From Marchantia polymorpha subsp. ruderalis (Eukaryota > Streptophyta > Marchantiopsida > Marchantiales > Marchantiaceae), in assembly GCA_037833965.1 (NCBI GenBank), contig AP031352.1:20812501-20876500 (forward strand): DNA of 64,000 nt, given 5' to 3'. Made by a program: the position numbers and the translations under genes. Under the pieces are notes generated by a model. It saw nothing but the letters and a program-made list of their open reading frames with translations. It did no database searches and had not been told where the DNA came from. Every line of letters begins with the position of its first letter. The first letter of the stretch is position 1. This document shows positions 10,986 to 22,722 of this stretch, piece after piece.

Positions 10986-11923
10986 GGAACTTTTCCAACA
11001 TCAGAAGTGCAGATCAGGAACTCATTTTCTCTGCGTGTTTGTGTCCTTAGTCCTGTCACCACGCAAGAGGAGCTACACCTTAGCGTTCCGCATTTTGTAG
11101 CTGAAGGCCTTCGGCCGAATGTTCAGAGCTAGTACATTGGTTAGAGACTTGAGTAGTTCAGATCTACACCTGCGGGTGATTGCCGATGCTCAGAGCCAGT
11201 GACTAGTTAGATACTTGAACAGTTTCGCCCCTACACCTTCGAGTGTTTGTTCCTGATTGTACTCCTTCAAAATTTTTCCCCTAAATGCCAAAGTGAAGTT
11301 TTGCTACTTCGTGCAAGCCTTGGTTGTAAATTCAGGTTACGCTGCAGCAGGTGCCTTTGGGGTAACCCCTATAGTATTTCTGGGAATGACAAGTGCCTGA
11401 GAATTCAAACTCTTCAATAGACTGTTATGGTGTGTTACTGGAATGTTTCTCAGTGAGTCCTTCTGTGCGGACCTGTGTTCTCTGCGCGTTTTGTGAGTTG
11501 AGAGTGTTGTTCACCGCGTATGAGTGACTTCGATCCGAAGTAGGCAGTCCAAACCGAGTTTCCTACGCTAGCAGCAAGCTAGTGGAAGTGTTGTAAAAGC
11601 CGGAGTTGGGAGTCACTACCCGCAGCTTCGCTGAGTGTACTCTTGAGAGACCTTCCCCCTAAAATCTTGAGTAGAGGTCCTAACAGATCTCAGGGTTGTG
11701 TTTCTGTAGTTTCAGGTGTGTGTGTTACGCTGCACTGTGCGACCTCCGAGTGCGCTCCAAGTGGACACTTGCAGTATTTCTAGGAGTGACAGTCGCCTGA
11801 GAATTCAAACTCCTCAATAGTCTGTTAAAACGTGACACTTTGTACCCTGTGTGTTCCTCTGTCCCTGTGGGTTCGACCTTTCTACCACTATATTGCAGTT
11901 TTAGCCTTTAGTGGGTTATTACA

Positions 11924-13429
11924 GTGAGTTGGTGGACGAATTCAGTGATACCTTTGCTTGGTCGTATGATGAGTTGAAGGGAGGACCTCGTGAAATGGTG
12001 GAGCATCGGATTTCGCTGGTCCCTGGAGCTAAGCCTATTAGACAGAAGGAGAGAAGGATGAACCCACAGTTACAATTGTTAGTTCGAGCAGAATTGGAGA
12101 GATTACTCAAAGCTGGATTCATTAAGCCTGTAGAGATCACGGATTGGGTTTCTCCTATGGTTTTGGTCAAGAAGAAGAATGGGAAACTTAGAGTGTGTGT
12201 GGATTATAGGAAGCTGAATGCCTGTACTCAGAAGGATCACTTTCCTTTACCTTTTATCACTCTGCTTTTGGAGGAAGTTGGAGGTCATGCGAGGTACACG
12301 TTCATGGATGGATATGCTGGCTACAATCAGATTTCCATAGCTGTGCAGGATGTTCATAAGACAGGCTTCACAACTCCGTGGGGAACTTTTGTATGGGTTG
12401 TTATGCCTTTCGGACTGTGCAATGCACTAGCCACATTCCAAAGGCTAGTGATGTATATTTTCACGGATCTGTTATACAAGTCTATGATAGTTTTTGTGGA
12501 CGATTTTAGCACTCAGTCAAGTGCTGGTGAGCATCTGCAGTGTGTTAGAGAAGCTCTCATTAGATGTTGAAGAATGCAGCTAGCTCTGAATCTTGAGAAG
12601 ACCTTCCTAGGTGTTTAGAGAGGAGTTCTTTTGGGTTATGTTGTGAGTGAGAAGGGAAGAGAACCGGATCGTGATAAGATTGCAGTCATTGAAGGATTGG
12701 CAACTCCCACGAATGCCAAGGGGGTAGCCAAGTTATTGGGACATGTAGGATGGTATAGAGAGTTGATTCCTGACTTTGCCAAGATTGTAGTGCCTATTAC
12801 TCAATTGTTGAGGAAGGAGAATAGATTTGAGTGGACAGATGCTTGTCAAGAAGCTTTTGAAGAGTTGAAGTCCAGGTTGTGTACTTATCCGGTATTGAGG
12901 CCTCCTGACTGGAGCATGCCTTTTCACGTTTTCTGCGATGCATGTAATGTAGCAGTGGGTAGTGCGTTGTGTCAGTCTACAGGGAAGAAGGGGAAGGACC
13001 TGCCAATCGCTTATGCCAGTAGGCAATTGAATCCAGCGGAGAGGAACTTTTCTACTACTGAGAGGGAGTGCTTGGCTATGATTTTTTCAGTCAAGAAGTT
13101 TAGACATTATCTGATCTGTAATCCAGTGGTTTTTTTCGTTGATCATATGGCAATCAAATATCTCGTGAACAAGGCGGAGCTTAGTGGAAGATTGGCCAGG
13201 TGGGTTTTATTGCTAGAGGAATTTGACTACACTGTGGAGTATAAACCTGGTCGCATGCACTTGCAGGCCGACCATCTATCTAGGTTGTCGGAGGATGTAG
13301 GGACTAGTCCATTAGATGATAGATTGATAGATGATAGTCTTTTCGTAGTAATAGCTCAGCTAGAATGGTATGTTGGAGTAGAGTTTTTCACAACTCAGCA
13401 GTTCTCAGGTGATTGAACTAAGGAGGAAA
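11924..13429 (+). pseudogene. Family B RT and RNase H, piece 2 of 3
   Basis: Continues the frame of 4470-6606 after the GTGAG duplication. RT shows the FAWSYDEL leader typical of Tat/Athila elements, the VDYRKLNA, TFMDGYAGYNQ and MPFGLCNA motifs, and FVDDF as catalytic box. RNase H follows (FCDACNVAVGSAL; FVDHMAIKYLV; LQADHLSRL). The frame is broken only by stops TGA 12568, TAG 12616 and TGA 13414; no indel is evident. It is cut at 13429 by LTR B' with target duplication GGAAA, and its codons join in phase with 27581. Confidence 0.92.
13425..13429 (+). repeat. Target site duplication GGAAA of LTR B' (left; right copy 27576-27580)
   Basis: GGAAA precedes TGTGGTAACCCAC at 13430 and follows TTACA at 27575, 14.1 kb away. 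Joining the flanks keeps the family B frame open from RNase H into the integrase zinc-binding region. Confidence 0.9.
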
Positions 13430-14902
13430 TGTGGTAACCCACTTTTTGCTTTTGTGCGGAATTTAAAACAATTTTGGAAAACAGTCCTGCAGTAGCCGTG
13501 TAAATGGTGATCGGTACATTTAAATAGAGTGAAGATGGATAATCGCGGATCTCGCATGATCTCGTAGAATCCTGAAGTTGAGCACAATGTCCGGAACAGG
13601 CGCCTGACCTGAACGATCGATTCTGAAGGAGTTCTCCTTTGGCGCAAGGCGCATAATCCGCCTTCGGCGGTACGCCTTTGGCGCTAAGGGGATCCCTCAG
13701 AGGTTATGCAATTCACAACTCCTCGACTTTCTCAAGATCTTGTTGAAAAGGTTTCGACGCGCTCGTTCTAACGAGCCCAAGAACGCCTGGAACGGATGAG
13801 GACTCAGGGAGTTGTGACTGTCGGAAGATGCGAAGACAAACGCCTACGCATAGGCGGAAGGAGTTCGTCGTCGGCGGGAAGTCCGCCGGGAATTCCGCCT
13901 ACGCATAGGCGGAAGGAATTCACCTACGCGTAGGCACTTCGCCATTGGCGGAATATCCGCCTTCGACTCTAGAAGTTTGCCTTCGGGGATGAAGCTCGTA
14001 CGGCGCCTACGGCGCAAGCGCATCAAGATTAGGTAAGTACCTACGGGGTAGCGAATCCGTACGGTCCGCCTTCGGCCCAACGCCTACGGCGGAACGGACT
14101 GGTTCGCCCTCGGCAGGACGAGACTCCGGAGGCGAGAGCGCATGCGGAGAGACGAGAGAGATTGACATACGGAACGAAATCCGTTGACCGCGATCAACGC
14201 CTTCGGCACAGCCGCCTTCGGCGCTGCGCCTACGCCGACGGACAACGTGATGCACCTACGCCAACAGACATCTTTGACGCTGGCGGTCAGCGCCTACGCA
14301 CAGGCGGATGGAGTTCGGAGCCGGCGGGAAGTCCGCCGGGAAATCCGTCTTCGGCGGAAGGAGAACGCCTTCGGCGGAGCGTGCGGAGGAACGCCTTCGG
14401 CGGTGCGGGATCGATGCGAGTCGGAGTGCGAATGCGAGTAGCGCATCGGCGAGAAAGACGCCTTCGGCGTTGCGCGACCATGGCCGCGGCGAAGTACGCT
14501 GGCGGAGTTCAAATTTACATTTCGAGCGTGCGAGTGCGCGCGACGGCGGAGCGTGAAGCCGTGCGTGCGAGAGGAGGGCCGTTACACCTCCGAGCCGGCG
14601 CATCCATCAAGTGAGTCGACATTCACGACCGAGTGCCGACCATGACATCCTGCGAGCGGAGAACGGACACTCCATTCTTGAATTTGCGATTTCAATTTCT
14701 TGTGCGAGCTGCGCGCGTCCACCTTCTAGCCGAGAGACATTCCAGACACCACCGCGCAGAGACTCACACGGTGACAGAGAGAGAATTGAGTGCGTGAAAG
14801 TCGGAATCGAGAGAGATTAGAGTTTGCAGGAGGATCGAAGTAGTGAGCAAGAAGCTTGAGGGTAGCGGAGGAAGGTTCACGAAATCAAATTTCAAGAACG
14901 CG

Positions 14903-17006
14903 ATGTCGAAGTCCACTCAGCTGCGGATGGTTCCACTCAAGCTTCCGCAGATTGGGTTGCGAGCTTTTCAGGACCGGCTGATTGCAGTAAAACTCGATTT
15001 CCTGCTATGGGGATGGAATTACGTGTGCCCGGACATGGTGCGCGAATGGCAAAGGGAGAGACACCAACCTACGCGCGGATTCCGACCGCACGTAGATCGT
15101 TGGACTGTCCACGATTGGGGACAAGTGCTGGGGAGATGTGCAGGCGAGGACGGGTTACTCCTATTTGATAGTGAGAGCGTCAAGGTGACGAAGGCGGAAG
15201 AAGCCTCCTTTGTGGAATTGTTCAAGAGAGAGAAGTCCACCAAGAACGGGTACAAGACCCGTGACTACAGGGATCGCTTCGGCAGGACCGTAGCGATGGC
15301 ACTTCTGCAACTCTTGCAGCCGCACCGAACAACGTACATCACTTCTTGGCAAGTGTCTTTCGTGGAGCTCACATTGGCCGGAGCTCCGGTTCACTGGTCG
15401 CGTATCTTGCATAGGGTAACGCGGCAGCATGCGTTTGAGGAGAGGGGAGGAACGATCAATCATCTCTTCCCCTTCTTGATAAACTTTTATCGGTCGATGG
15501 GTTGCTTAACCGCGACCGAGCGTATTCAGTATCCGCTGTTGTCACTCGACAATCCCGGGAGGTATGTGCGGAATAACGAGGTCAACTCCAACGCGGAGGA
15601 CATGCCGACCTCCACTCCACCGGCTCAACAGGATGCGGGGAGAGACGCATCCGCAGCGCGAGTGCCGCGGAAGCGGAGATGGAGAGAGGAACCGGAGAAA
15701 GAGCCACATCGAGACTCGACGGCTCTCAAACAGAAGCGCCCACTAGAAGAAATTTGCAGTCGGCCGAAGCAGAAAGCGCGCCGCCTTGTATTGCCTGCGA
15801 GTAGCGCAGAGACGGCGCGGGCCGCCGGAGAGAAGGAGACCCCATCCTCGGAGGAGGACGGGAATGCATGGACAGCAGAGGGGTCAGCGGACCTCCCTAC
15901 GCCGAAGGCACGGTCGCCCTCGGCGGAAGTGAGACGACCTTCGGGTCAAGAGCGACAACACGCGGCACGGATGAGTGTGCCGCCTACGGATAGGCGAATC
16001 CCTGCGGATAGGCGACTCCCTTCAGACAGGAGAACGCCTGCGGATAGGGGAGCGCCTACGCATAGGCGAGACTCGCCTCCGGTGCAGCGCAGGAAAGGAA
16101 AGGAGCCGGCGGAAGATCCGCCTTCGGCTCAAGGGCCTTCGGGGCAAGGTCCTTCGGCGGTGAGACCCCCGGGAAATGCGCCTTTGGCGCAAGGGCCTTC
16201 GGGCCACCAAGTTACAAGTAGGGAGCCGGCGGGAAACGCGCCCTCGGCGGGAAGTCCGCCGGAAGGTGCGCCTTCGGCGGAAGGGCCTTTGGGCCAAGGG
16301 ACATCAGGGGAGCCGCCTTCGGCTCAACCGCCTTTGGCGCTGAGCCTTCGGCGGAAGCGCCGCCGACAATAGCGCCTACGCATAGGCAAGACGCATCCCT
16401 GGCGCAGGACCTAATGAAGGAGCGGGACCTAATGGAGGAGCGGATTGACTGTCGGCAGGAACGAAATACGTGTGTGCGATGCACAATTGCACTCCGCGCA
16501 GACACCTTCCGCACGATCGCCTTCGGCGGTGGACGCCTTCGGCGATGAGGAGTTAGCAGAAGCCAGGCGGGCGGGTGATGTGAATTTGGCACAACCTCAT
16601 TCTCCCACCGCCTTGGACATTCTGGCAGGGAGCAGCAAGGCTGCAGCGGCGACAGTGGTGGCAGACGACGCAAACATTTCGAAGCCACGCTCAAGACAAT
16701 CGCCGGAGAATTCAGTGGCGACCGAAATCCTCAATTCAGAGGATGACGAAGAAGGAGGATCGACGGATTCGGCGTCGAGATCAGAATCGAGTGAGGAGGA
16801 GGAGCAGTCAGTGGCAGGCACGCCGACGGCGGCGCTTTGCGAGCAGGTGGTACCTCTATTGAGGTACCTTGATCGCAAAGTGGAGAAGTACGCGGACTCT
16901 CGCCAGCCTGGGTCCTACGTCGAATTAGTGAAAAGGCGAACCCGCACTAAAGTCCACACTAGCAAGTTGTTGGCCCATGTGGATCGGGAACTTAAGGATA
17001 TGCGGG
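14903..17006 (+). pseudogene. LTR-borne U3 protein in B', first part (rest at 21940-22252)
   Basis: Starts at ATG of MSKSTQLRM. The N-terminal domain (to about 15600) is fully open: WGWNYVCPDMVREW, DRWTVHDWGQVLGRCAG, YKTRDYRDRF, RILHRVTRQHAFEE. The central part carries (P)xDRR repeats encoded by GCCTGCGGATAGGC-type palindromes (15980-16080). One frame ends with TAG at 16370; the frame then shifts and picks up the acidic stretch and coiled-coil start (16445-17006). Insertion of LTR C splits the codons of the MREKHDCLWG region, which rejoin in phase at 21945. Amino-acid conservation with D and C despite many base changes shows this was a selected protein. Confidence 0.85.
17002..17006 (+). repeat. 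Target site duplication GCGGG of LTR C (left; right copy 21940-21944)
   Basis: GCGGG precedes TGTGGTAACACAC at 17007 and follows TTACA at 21939. Removal of LTR C and one copy restores the coiled-coil ORF of B'. Confidence 0.95.
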
Positions 17007-18392
17007 TGTGGTAACACACTTTTTGTTTTTTTTGCAGAATTTAAACAATTTAGAAAAGAAGTACCGAAGCAGTGTCTGTAGTTAGGGAATGGTACGTTAA
17101 AAAGAGTGGATTGAGGAGATCGTCACGAGGTCACGAAGAATCGCGAAGTTGGACGTACCCGCGCCAAATGCCTTCGGCGCCTTCGGCAAGATCTCCTTTA
17201 CTGAGGTGTCTCTACTCACGCGCTTCCAGCGTTTAGGGAAGGTACGCTTCCGGCACAGACACCTCCGGAGGAGATCTCGCTGAAGACGTCAGAAGCCGGC
17301 AAGGACCTCTGAAGGCTTCCGACCATGAGTGTGCCTTCAGCAATGCGCCGCTGGAGCGGGAGGGAAACCTTCATAACGATCAGGATTCACAATAGTTCCA
17401 GTTGCTTGAGGTCGCGTTGGAAAGAGCTCGGGACGCTCGTTCTAACGAGCCCAAGAGCGCCGGAGATGGATCAGGGACAAAGAAGTGATGAGCGTCGGAA
17501 AACTCGCATACGGACATGCCCTGTTCGCGCTAGGGTTCACCGTCGGAGAGGACGCCCGTACGCCTTCGGCGATGCGCCTTCGGCGGAACCACGCGCTCAT
17601 GAGAGGAGATCAACTCAGAGGCGGAAGCGCCTTTGACGGCTGCGCAACGGAAGAGAAGCGCCGGCCGGATGTACGCCTCCGACGTGGCGCGGATAGGCGA
17701 GTGCGCTGGCATGATTCGCGCCGGCGGGATATGCGCCGTCGGCAATATGCGGGGCAGAACGGACAAAACAAGTGGTACGAATACGCGCCGGTGTAATTCG
17801 CGCCGACTTGATGTGCGCCTCTAGCGAGGCGCCGACGGAGAAGGAATACGCCAGCGGCGATACGCCTCCGGCGATGGTCAGGTTAGGAAAAGACAACCTA
17901 GTCGACGCATACGCTCCACTGCGGCGAACTCGAGTCCGGAAGACGATGGCGGCGGAAGAATTCAACATTCACGCATGCGAATGCGCGCAGTGCGGAGTCG
18001 TGAATTCGAGCATGCGAGGGAGAACCGTTAGGCCGTATAGCCGGCTGAGTAATCAAGTTTGATTGGACCCAGTGAGAAACGTTGGGCGATCTTGAATTCG
18101 GAGAAGAAAAGACTGCTCTCCAGTCTCATTCTCTCATTCTTGATTGTGAGTTTTCCAGCTTCCAAGATTAAGCGCAAGGGCGGAGAGACCTGCAGTGAGA
18201 AGAGAGAGTGCGGAGACGAGTTGCGCGAGGATCTTGACGGACCTTGCAGAGAGTTTGCGAGCAGCAAAATTGAGAGCGCAAGAGAAGAGAGAGCGATTTC
18301 AGTCAGTGTCTGAGCGGCCGAAGCGCAGCGGCGATTGTGAGAGATCGAGCGGAAGGGAGAACGTCTGTGTGTGTGCAGGAACAGCAAGAGAG

Positions 18393-20897
18393 ATGTCGAA
18401 GGTCCCCCAGCTGCGAGTGTCCCCACTCAGAGTGCCGCAGATCGGTCTGCGCGCATTCCAAGATGTGTTAACAAGGCTGAAGCTTGATTTCCTCCTGTGG
18501 GGATGGAACTGGACATGTCCGGAGATGGTGCGCGAGTATCTGCAGGAGAAACACAAGCCCTCGCGCGGATTCCGCCCACATCACGAGAGGTGGGACATTA
18601 GTGACTAGGCGCAGGTGTTAGGAAGGTGTGCAGGCGAGGAAGGGTTTCTCCTCTTCGAGGTCGAGAGCGTGAAGGTGTCCAAGGAGGAAGAAATCTCCTA
18701 CAATGATCTTTTCAAAGTTGCCAGGCATCCCAAGAACGGTTTCCGGACACGGGATTACAAAGATCGATTGCGGAGATATGTCGCGACTGCATTGCTTCAG
18801 ATATTGCAGCCGACCAAGACCGCTTACATGCATGGTTGGCAAGTGGGATTTGTGGAGCTAGTGTTGTCAGGAGCTCCGGTTCATTGGGCACGGCTCCTGT
18901 GGAAGGTGACGCGCCAACATGCGCAAGAAGAGAGAGGAGGGACCCTCAATCATCTTTCGCCTTACCTGATCGTGTTTTATCGGGCGATGGGATGTTTGAC
19001 AACTTCAGAGCGGACACGGTTTCCGCTGCTGACCCGGAGTTATCCAGGTAGATACTTGCGGGAGGCCGAAGTGGACACAGATCCGGACGAAGCACCTGCT
19101 AGTCCAGCTCCAGCTCCGGCTCCAGCAAGAGCAGCAGAAGAGCGTCGAAGTGAGCGCGCACCACGGAAGCGGAAATGGGATGAGAGACCTGAAGACAGGC
19201 AGCCGGAAGCTCCCTCTGCGCCGACTCGGAGTCGGCCAACCAACGAGCCTCACAGCCGGCCAAAACAGAGGGCACTCAAAGTGGTGTTGCCAACTAGTAC
19301 TGAGGAGACCAGGCGTACTCCAATCCGGCGGAGTATCCTGCCCACGCAGGAAGAGATAATCGCGCAGATTCTGGGGAGGTCGGCGAACGCCTCTGCGCAG
19401 AAGGCACCGATGCCTCCAGAAGAAGACAGGCGAACTGACAGTCGGCCGACTGCGAGTTGGGCGACTGAAGGACGGCCAACTCAACAGCGCGTTGAACCGG
19501 ATAGCAGGCCAGAAGCAGAAGGGAGTTTGGCTGACGAGCCAACAACCCTCAGAGGGTCTTCTTCGGCAGAAGGCGCTTGTGGGGAAACGCCGCCAGCAAG
19601 CAGGCCAAGTGGAGTGAAGACGCGCAGGGTGGATCCGACTGCCAGTCGGACAACTGCTAGTCGGCCGACTCCGAGTCGATCAACTGAGAGTCGGCTAGAT
19701 TCGCCGACTGCGAGACGGACAGGGCCGGCGACCATTGTGAGGGCGCCTTCGGCGGACACACCTCCGGCGAAGACACCTTCCGCGCCGATCGCGCCGGAAG
19801 AGCAGGCCGTAGAAGCGGGCGGTGCAAGGGTGACAAAAGTAACTGCGGCGCCGACCCCTTCGAGAACCGAAGATCGAGCCGGAACAGGGGCTCAGGCAGT
19901 GGGATCCCCCACTGCCTTGGATATTTTAGCAGGGAGTGGAGCGGCAGTCGCGGCGGAAGCTGCCGCGCGCCACAGTTCCAGGGAGTCGCCAAGAGATTCT
20001 GTGGCGACCGAAATCCTTGAAACAGAGGATGAGACGAGTTCGGAAGAGCAGGAAGCGGACTCTGTGCAGAAGACGCCAACAGGAGTATTGTGCGAGCAGA
20101 TAGTGCCACTCCTACGATATTTGGATCGCAAGACATCAAAGTACTCGAGTTCCAGAAAACCGCAGTCTTATGTGGAGATTGTCAAGCGCACGACGAGGAG
20201 CAAGGTGGCCACTTGGGCCTCTAGGTGCCAAACATTGCAGGATAGGTATACTGCCCTCCGACAGCACCTGGCGATCACGCAGAGGCTACACCAAACCCTT
20301 CAACAACAGCGAGAGGATGTGGCGACGAAAGCCCAGGCGGATGCTGAGCTAATGCGGGCAAAGATCGAGTCGGAATTACAGGGAGAGCGGAGACAAAACC
20401 GCATCTTAACAGAGGAGCTTGCGCGCCAGACGCGCGCATTAGAAGAAAGTCAAAGTACACGCAAGGAGGATGAGGAGTTGTTGCGCAACTTGCAATCCGA
20501 GTGCGCAGATTTGAGGGTGCAGCGCGTAGATGCGGAGATGTAGCTAGCAGAGGTGGAAGGCAGCAGCCAGACGCGAGAAGAGTTGGTGACACGGGTGATT
20601 CACTGTCTAAAAGGATACGCCCATTGGGAGGTGGCAGCTCAAGAGAAGATCACACTCAGGGAGTTTGAGCTTCGGGCGGCGGCATTGACGGAGGTTGACA
20701 GTCGAAGTCGGCGGCGAGTAGCGAGGAAATTAGAAGCCTTCTTGTCGGGTGCGCGCGACACTATGGCGCACTTAGAGTCAGAAGTGACTGCCGTCCTTCG
20801 GCGACTGGGGTTGCGCAACCGGTCGGAAGATTGGCAGGGTAGAGATAGGGTGCGAGGCAGTCCGGCGCGCAGGAGGCGCAACACCGGATCTGCATAG
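18393..20897 (+). pseudogene. LTR-borne U3 protein, diverged copy in LTR C (two in-frame stops)
   Basis: A single frame of 834 codons from the conserved ATG (MSKVPQLRV) to the stop at 20895, interrupted only by TAG at codon 72 (18606; Trp in all relatives, CTGG to CTAG) and TAG at codon 717 (20541). The N-terminal domain of about 225 residues keeps LDFLLWGWN, MVREYL, FRPHHERW, VLGRCAGEEG, YKDRLRR, LLQILQP, VHWARLL and GGTLNHLSPYLIVFYR. The centre is Pro/Ser/Arg-rich with a different palindromic repeat from the other subfamilies. An SPRDSVATEIL motif and an acidic stretch follow, and the C-terminus is coiled coil. Frame preservation at this divergence argues for past selection on the protein. 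Function unknown. Confidence 0.85.
19433..19730 (+). repeat. AGTCGGCCGACT palindromic minisatellite in the C ORF
   Basis: The perfect 12-bp palindrome AGTCGGCCGACT occurs at 19440-19451 and 19669-19680, with several one- or two-base variants about 15 bp apart. It encodes S-R-P-T repeats. It lies in the low-complexity region that in other subfamilies is filled with unrelated GCCTACGCACAGGC-type palindromes. Confidence 0.75.
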
Positions 20898-20977
20898 TGC
20901 AGTAGTGTAGTTTGGTTTCGTGCAGGAATTTAGAGAAGCAGATAAGGTAGCGTAGTGTTAGTTAGGACCTTAGAGGG

Positions 20978-21006
20978 TATAAAGTAGTTCAAGGCGTTTT
21001 GCCTTG
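20978..21006 (+). promoter_or_regulatory. LTR core promoter: TATA box plus hairpin, LTR C
   Basis: TATAAAG at 20978; hairpin CAAGGC-GTTTT-GCCTTG at 20990-21006, again 12 bp from the TATA start. The surrounding sequence is diverged but the stem is intact. Confidence 0.7.
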
Positions 21007-21644
21007 GGACTCTTCCAGTTTCGGAAGTGCAGATCAGGGACTCACTTTCTCGGCGTGTTTGTGCATTTGGTCCTGGCACCACGTAGAGAAGCTGCAGCAT
21101 AGTGAAGTTACCGCATGTTGTAGCTGAAGGCCTTCGGCTGAATGTTCAGAGCTAGTACACCGGTTAGAGACTTGAGTAGTGCGGATCTGCACCTGCGGGT
21201 GATTTCTGATGCTAAGAGCCGGTTGCGAGTTAGAGACTTGAACAGTTCCCCCTTACTCCTTCGAGTGACATATCCTGATTGTACTCCTACGGGAAGTTTC
21301 CCCTGAATGCCAAAGTGAAGTTTTGTTACTTCGTGTAAACCTTGGTTTGCAATTCAGGTTGTGTGTGTGTGTTACTGGATTGTGTCTCAGTTAAGTTCTC
21401 AGTCGGGCCTGTACTCTCTGCGCTTGGTGTGAGTCGAGGGTGACGTCCACTGCGTATGAGGGACTTCGTTCCGAAGTGGGAAGTCCAGTCCGGGTTCCCT
21501 ACGCTAGTTCCTGGCGGAAGGGCTGTAAAAGCCGGAGTGGGAGTCACTACCTACAGAGCCTTTGAGTGAACTTTTGAGATACTTTCCCCCTGAAATCCTA
21601 AGCGGAGGTCTTGACCGACCTCTGAGTTGTGCTTTTTCAGTTTC

Positions 21645-21646
<2 letters not shown>

Positions 21647-21679
<33 letters not shown>

Positions 21680-21786
21680 GAGTGACCTACGCTGCACTGT
21701 GCATCCTCCGAGCATCCCCCGAGTCGAGCATCCTCCGAGTGACCTCCGAGTCGAGCATACTCCGAGTGGCCTCCGAGTCGAGCACT
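21647..21786 (+). repeat. (GT)16 microsatellite and CCTCCGAGTCGAG minisatellite in LTR C
   Basis: GT run at 21647-21678, followed from about 21705 by about five units built from CCTCCGAGTCGAGCAT with deletions. Longest version of the U5 block seen in the window. Confidence 0.85.
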
Positions 21787-21939
21787 GCAGTATTTCTGGG
21801 AGTGACAGTCACCTGAGAATTCAAACTCTACAAAAGTCTGTTAAACGTGACACTTTTTACTCTTTGTGTTGCCTCTATCCCTGTGGGTTCGATCTTTTTA
21901 CCACCATACTGCAGTTTTAGCCTTTGGTGGGTTATTACA

Positions 21940-22252
21940 GCGGGAGAAGCATGATTGCCTGTGGGGCCACCTCAATCTCACTAAGAAGGTGTACAAAGCT
22001 CTCGACAAGACGAAGGACGAGAAGCTGGAAGATTTCCCCAAGAAGAAGGCGAAGCTCGCAGAGGAGCTGGATTCTAAGCAGGCTCAGAATCGAATTTTGT
22101 CAGAGGAGCTCGTGCGACAGACACGGTTGTTAGAGCAGTGTTAGCTTGCACGGCAAGCGGACGAAGAATTAATCCGCAGACTGCAATCCGAGTGTGGAGA
22201 ATTGAGAGCGCAGTGTGCGGAGGCCGAATTGCAGTTGGTTGTAGTTGAAGAC
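21940..22252 (+). mobile_element. LTR B' continuation (coiled-coil coding part)
   Basis: After the GCGGG duplication the B' ORF resumes in phase: KHDCLWG, then an RILSEELVRQTRLLEQ heptad region, one TAG at 22141, and LQSECGELRAQ. It ends at 22252 in a VVVED motif, where LTR D begins. The remaining ~1.4 kb of B' (end of ORF, TATA, R/U5) is not found separately, which suggests that the tail of LTR D replaced it by recombination. Confidence 0.85.
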
Positions 22253-22702
22253 TGTGATACCCCACTTTTGGTATTTTTGAGGAAATTAAAACATTTTTGG
22301 AAAACTGTACCGCGGCAGCAGTGTAAATAGCCTTCGGTGCATCAAAACACAGTGAATTCGGAAGATCGCAGAGATTCTCACGGGAACTCGTAGAATCTAA
22401 AAGTAGGGTGCAACGTCAGGGACGGACACCACCCTCCCTGCGAGCTCTGAAGGTATGATCCCTTTGGCGCAAGGCGCAAAATCCGCCTTCGGCGCTAGAG
22501 GAATCGTTCAGAATTGGGTCAATTTCCAAACGCCTCGACTTGGTTAGGTTCTTGTTGGAAAGAGCTCGACGCGCTGATTCCAACAAGCCCAAGAACGCCA
22601 CAAACGGATGAGGACTCCGGGAGTTATGAAGGTCGCAAGATACTCAGCGTTCCGCCTGCGCACAGGCGAAGAAAGTTTTGTCCTATGCGCGGACGAAAGC
22701 AG

Positions 22703-22722
22703 TTCGCCTACGCGTAGGCGAA
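22703..22722 (+). repeat. Perfect 20-bp palindrome, LTR D copy
   Basis: TTCGCCTACGCGTAGGCGAA, flanked by TTGTCCTATGCGCGGACGAA on the left and ATAGGGTT on the right. The same flanks surround the altered palindrome of the array LTRs (50808-50827, minus strand), so the two are homologous. Confidence 0.9.

Larger units (their letters stand above)
6607..11923 (+). mobile_element. Solo LTR S1 of family A (5,317 bp)
   Basis: Complete LTR from TGTGGTACCCCAC to GTGGGTTATTACA (imperfect inverted ends), flanked by GTGAG duplications. It stands alone inside family B, so the whole 5.3 kb, including the ORF, is LTR and not internal sequence. Order: noncoding, palindrome-rich U3 head (6607-8077), degraded U3 ORF (8078-10920), TATA box at 10957, then R/U5 to 11923 with an internal ~60-bp direct repeat (GTATTTCTGGGAATGAC..., near 11380 and 11775). 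It formed presumably by recombination between the two LTRs of a full element. Confidence 0.95.
13430..17006 (+). mobile_element. Outer family A LTR B', 5' portion
   Basis: Starts TGTGGTAACCCACTTTTTGC. The noncoding U3 head (13430-14902) holds palindromes such as GCCTACGCATAGGC and CGCCTTCGGCG; the ORF starts at 14903. It is interrupted at 17006 by LTR C and continues at 21940-22252. It belongs to a subfamily clearly diverged from S1/D, closer to C at its 5' end. Confidence 0.9.
17007..21939 (+). mobile_element. Solo LTR C of family A (4,933 bp)
   Basis: Complete LTR with TSD GCGGG, nested inside the U3 ORF of LTR B'. The noncoding head (17007-18392) is palindrome-rich; the ORF is at 18393-20897, the TATA box at 20978, then R/U5 with a long GT run. 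It is the most diverged LTR here and lacks the first copy of the internal R/U5 direct repeat present in S1 and D. Its tail resembles 1-536. Confidence 0.95.
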
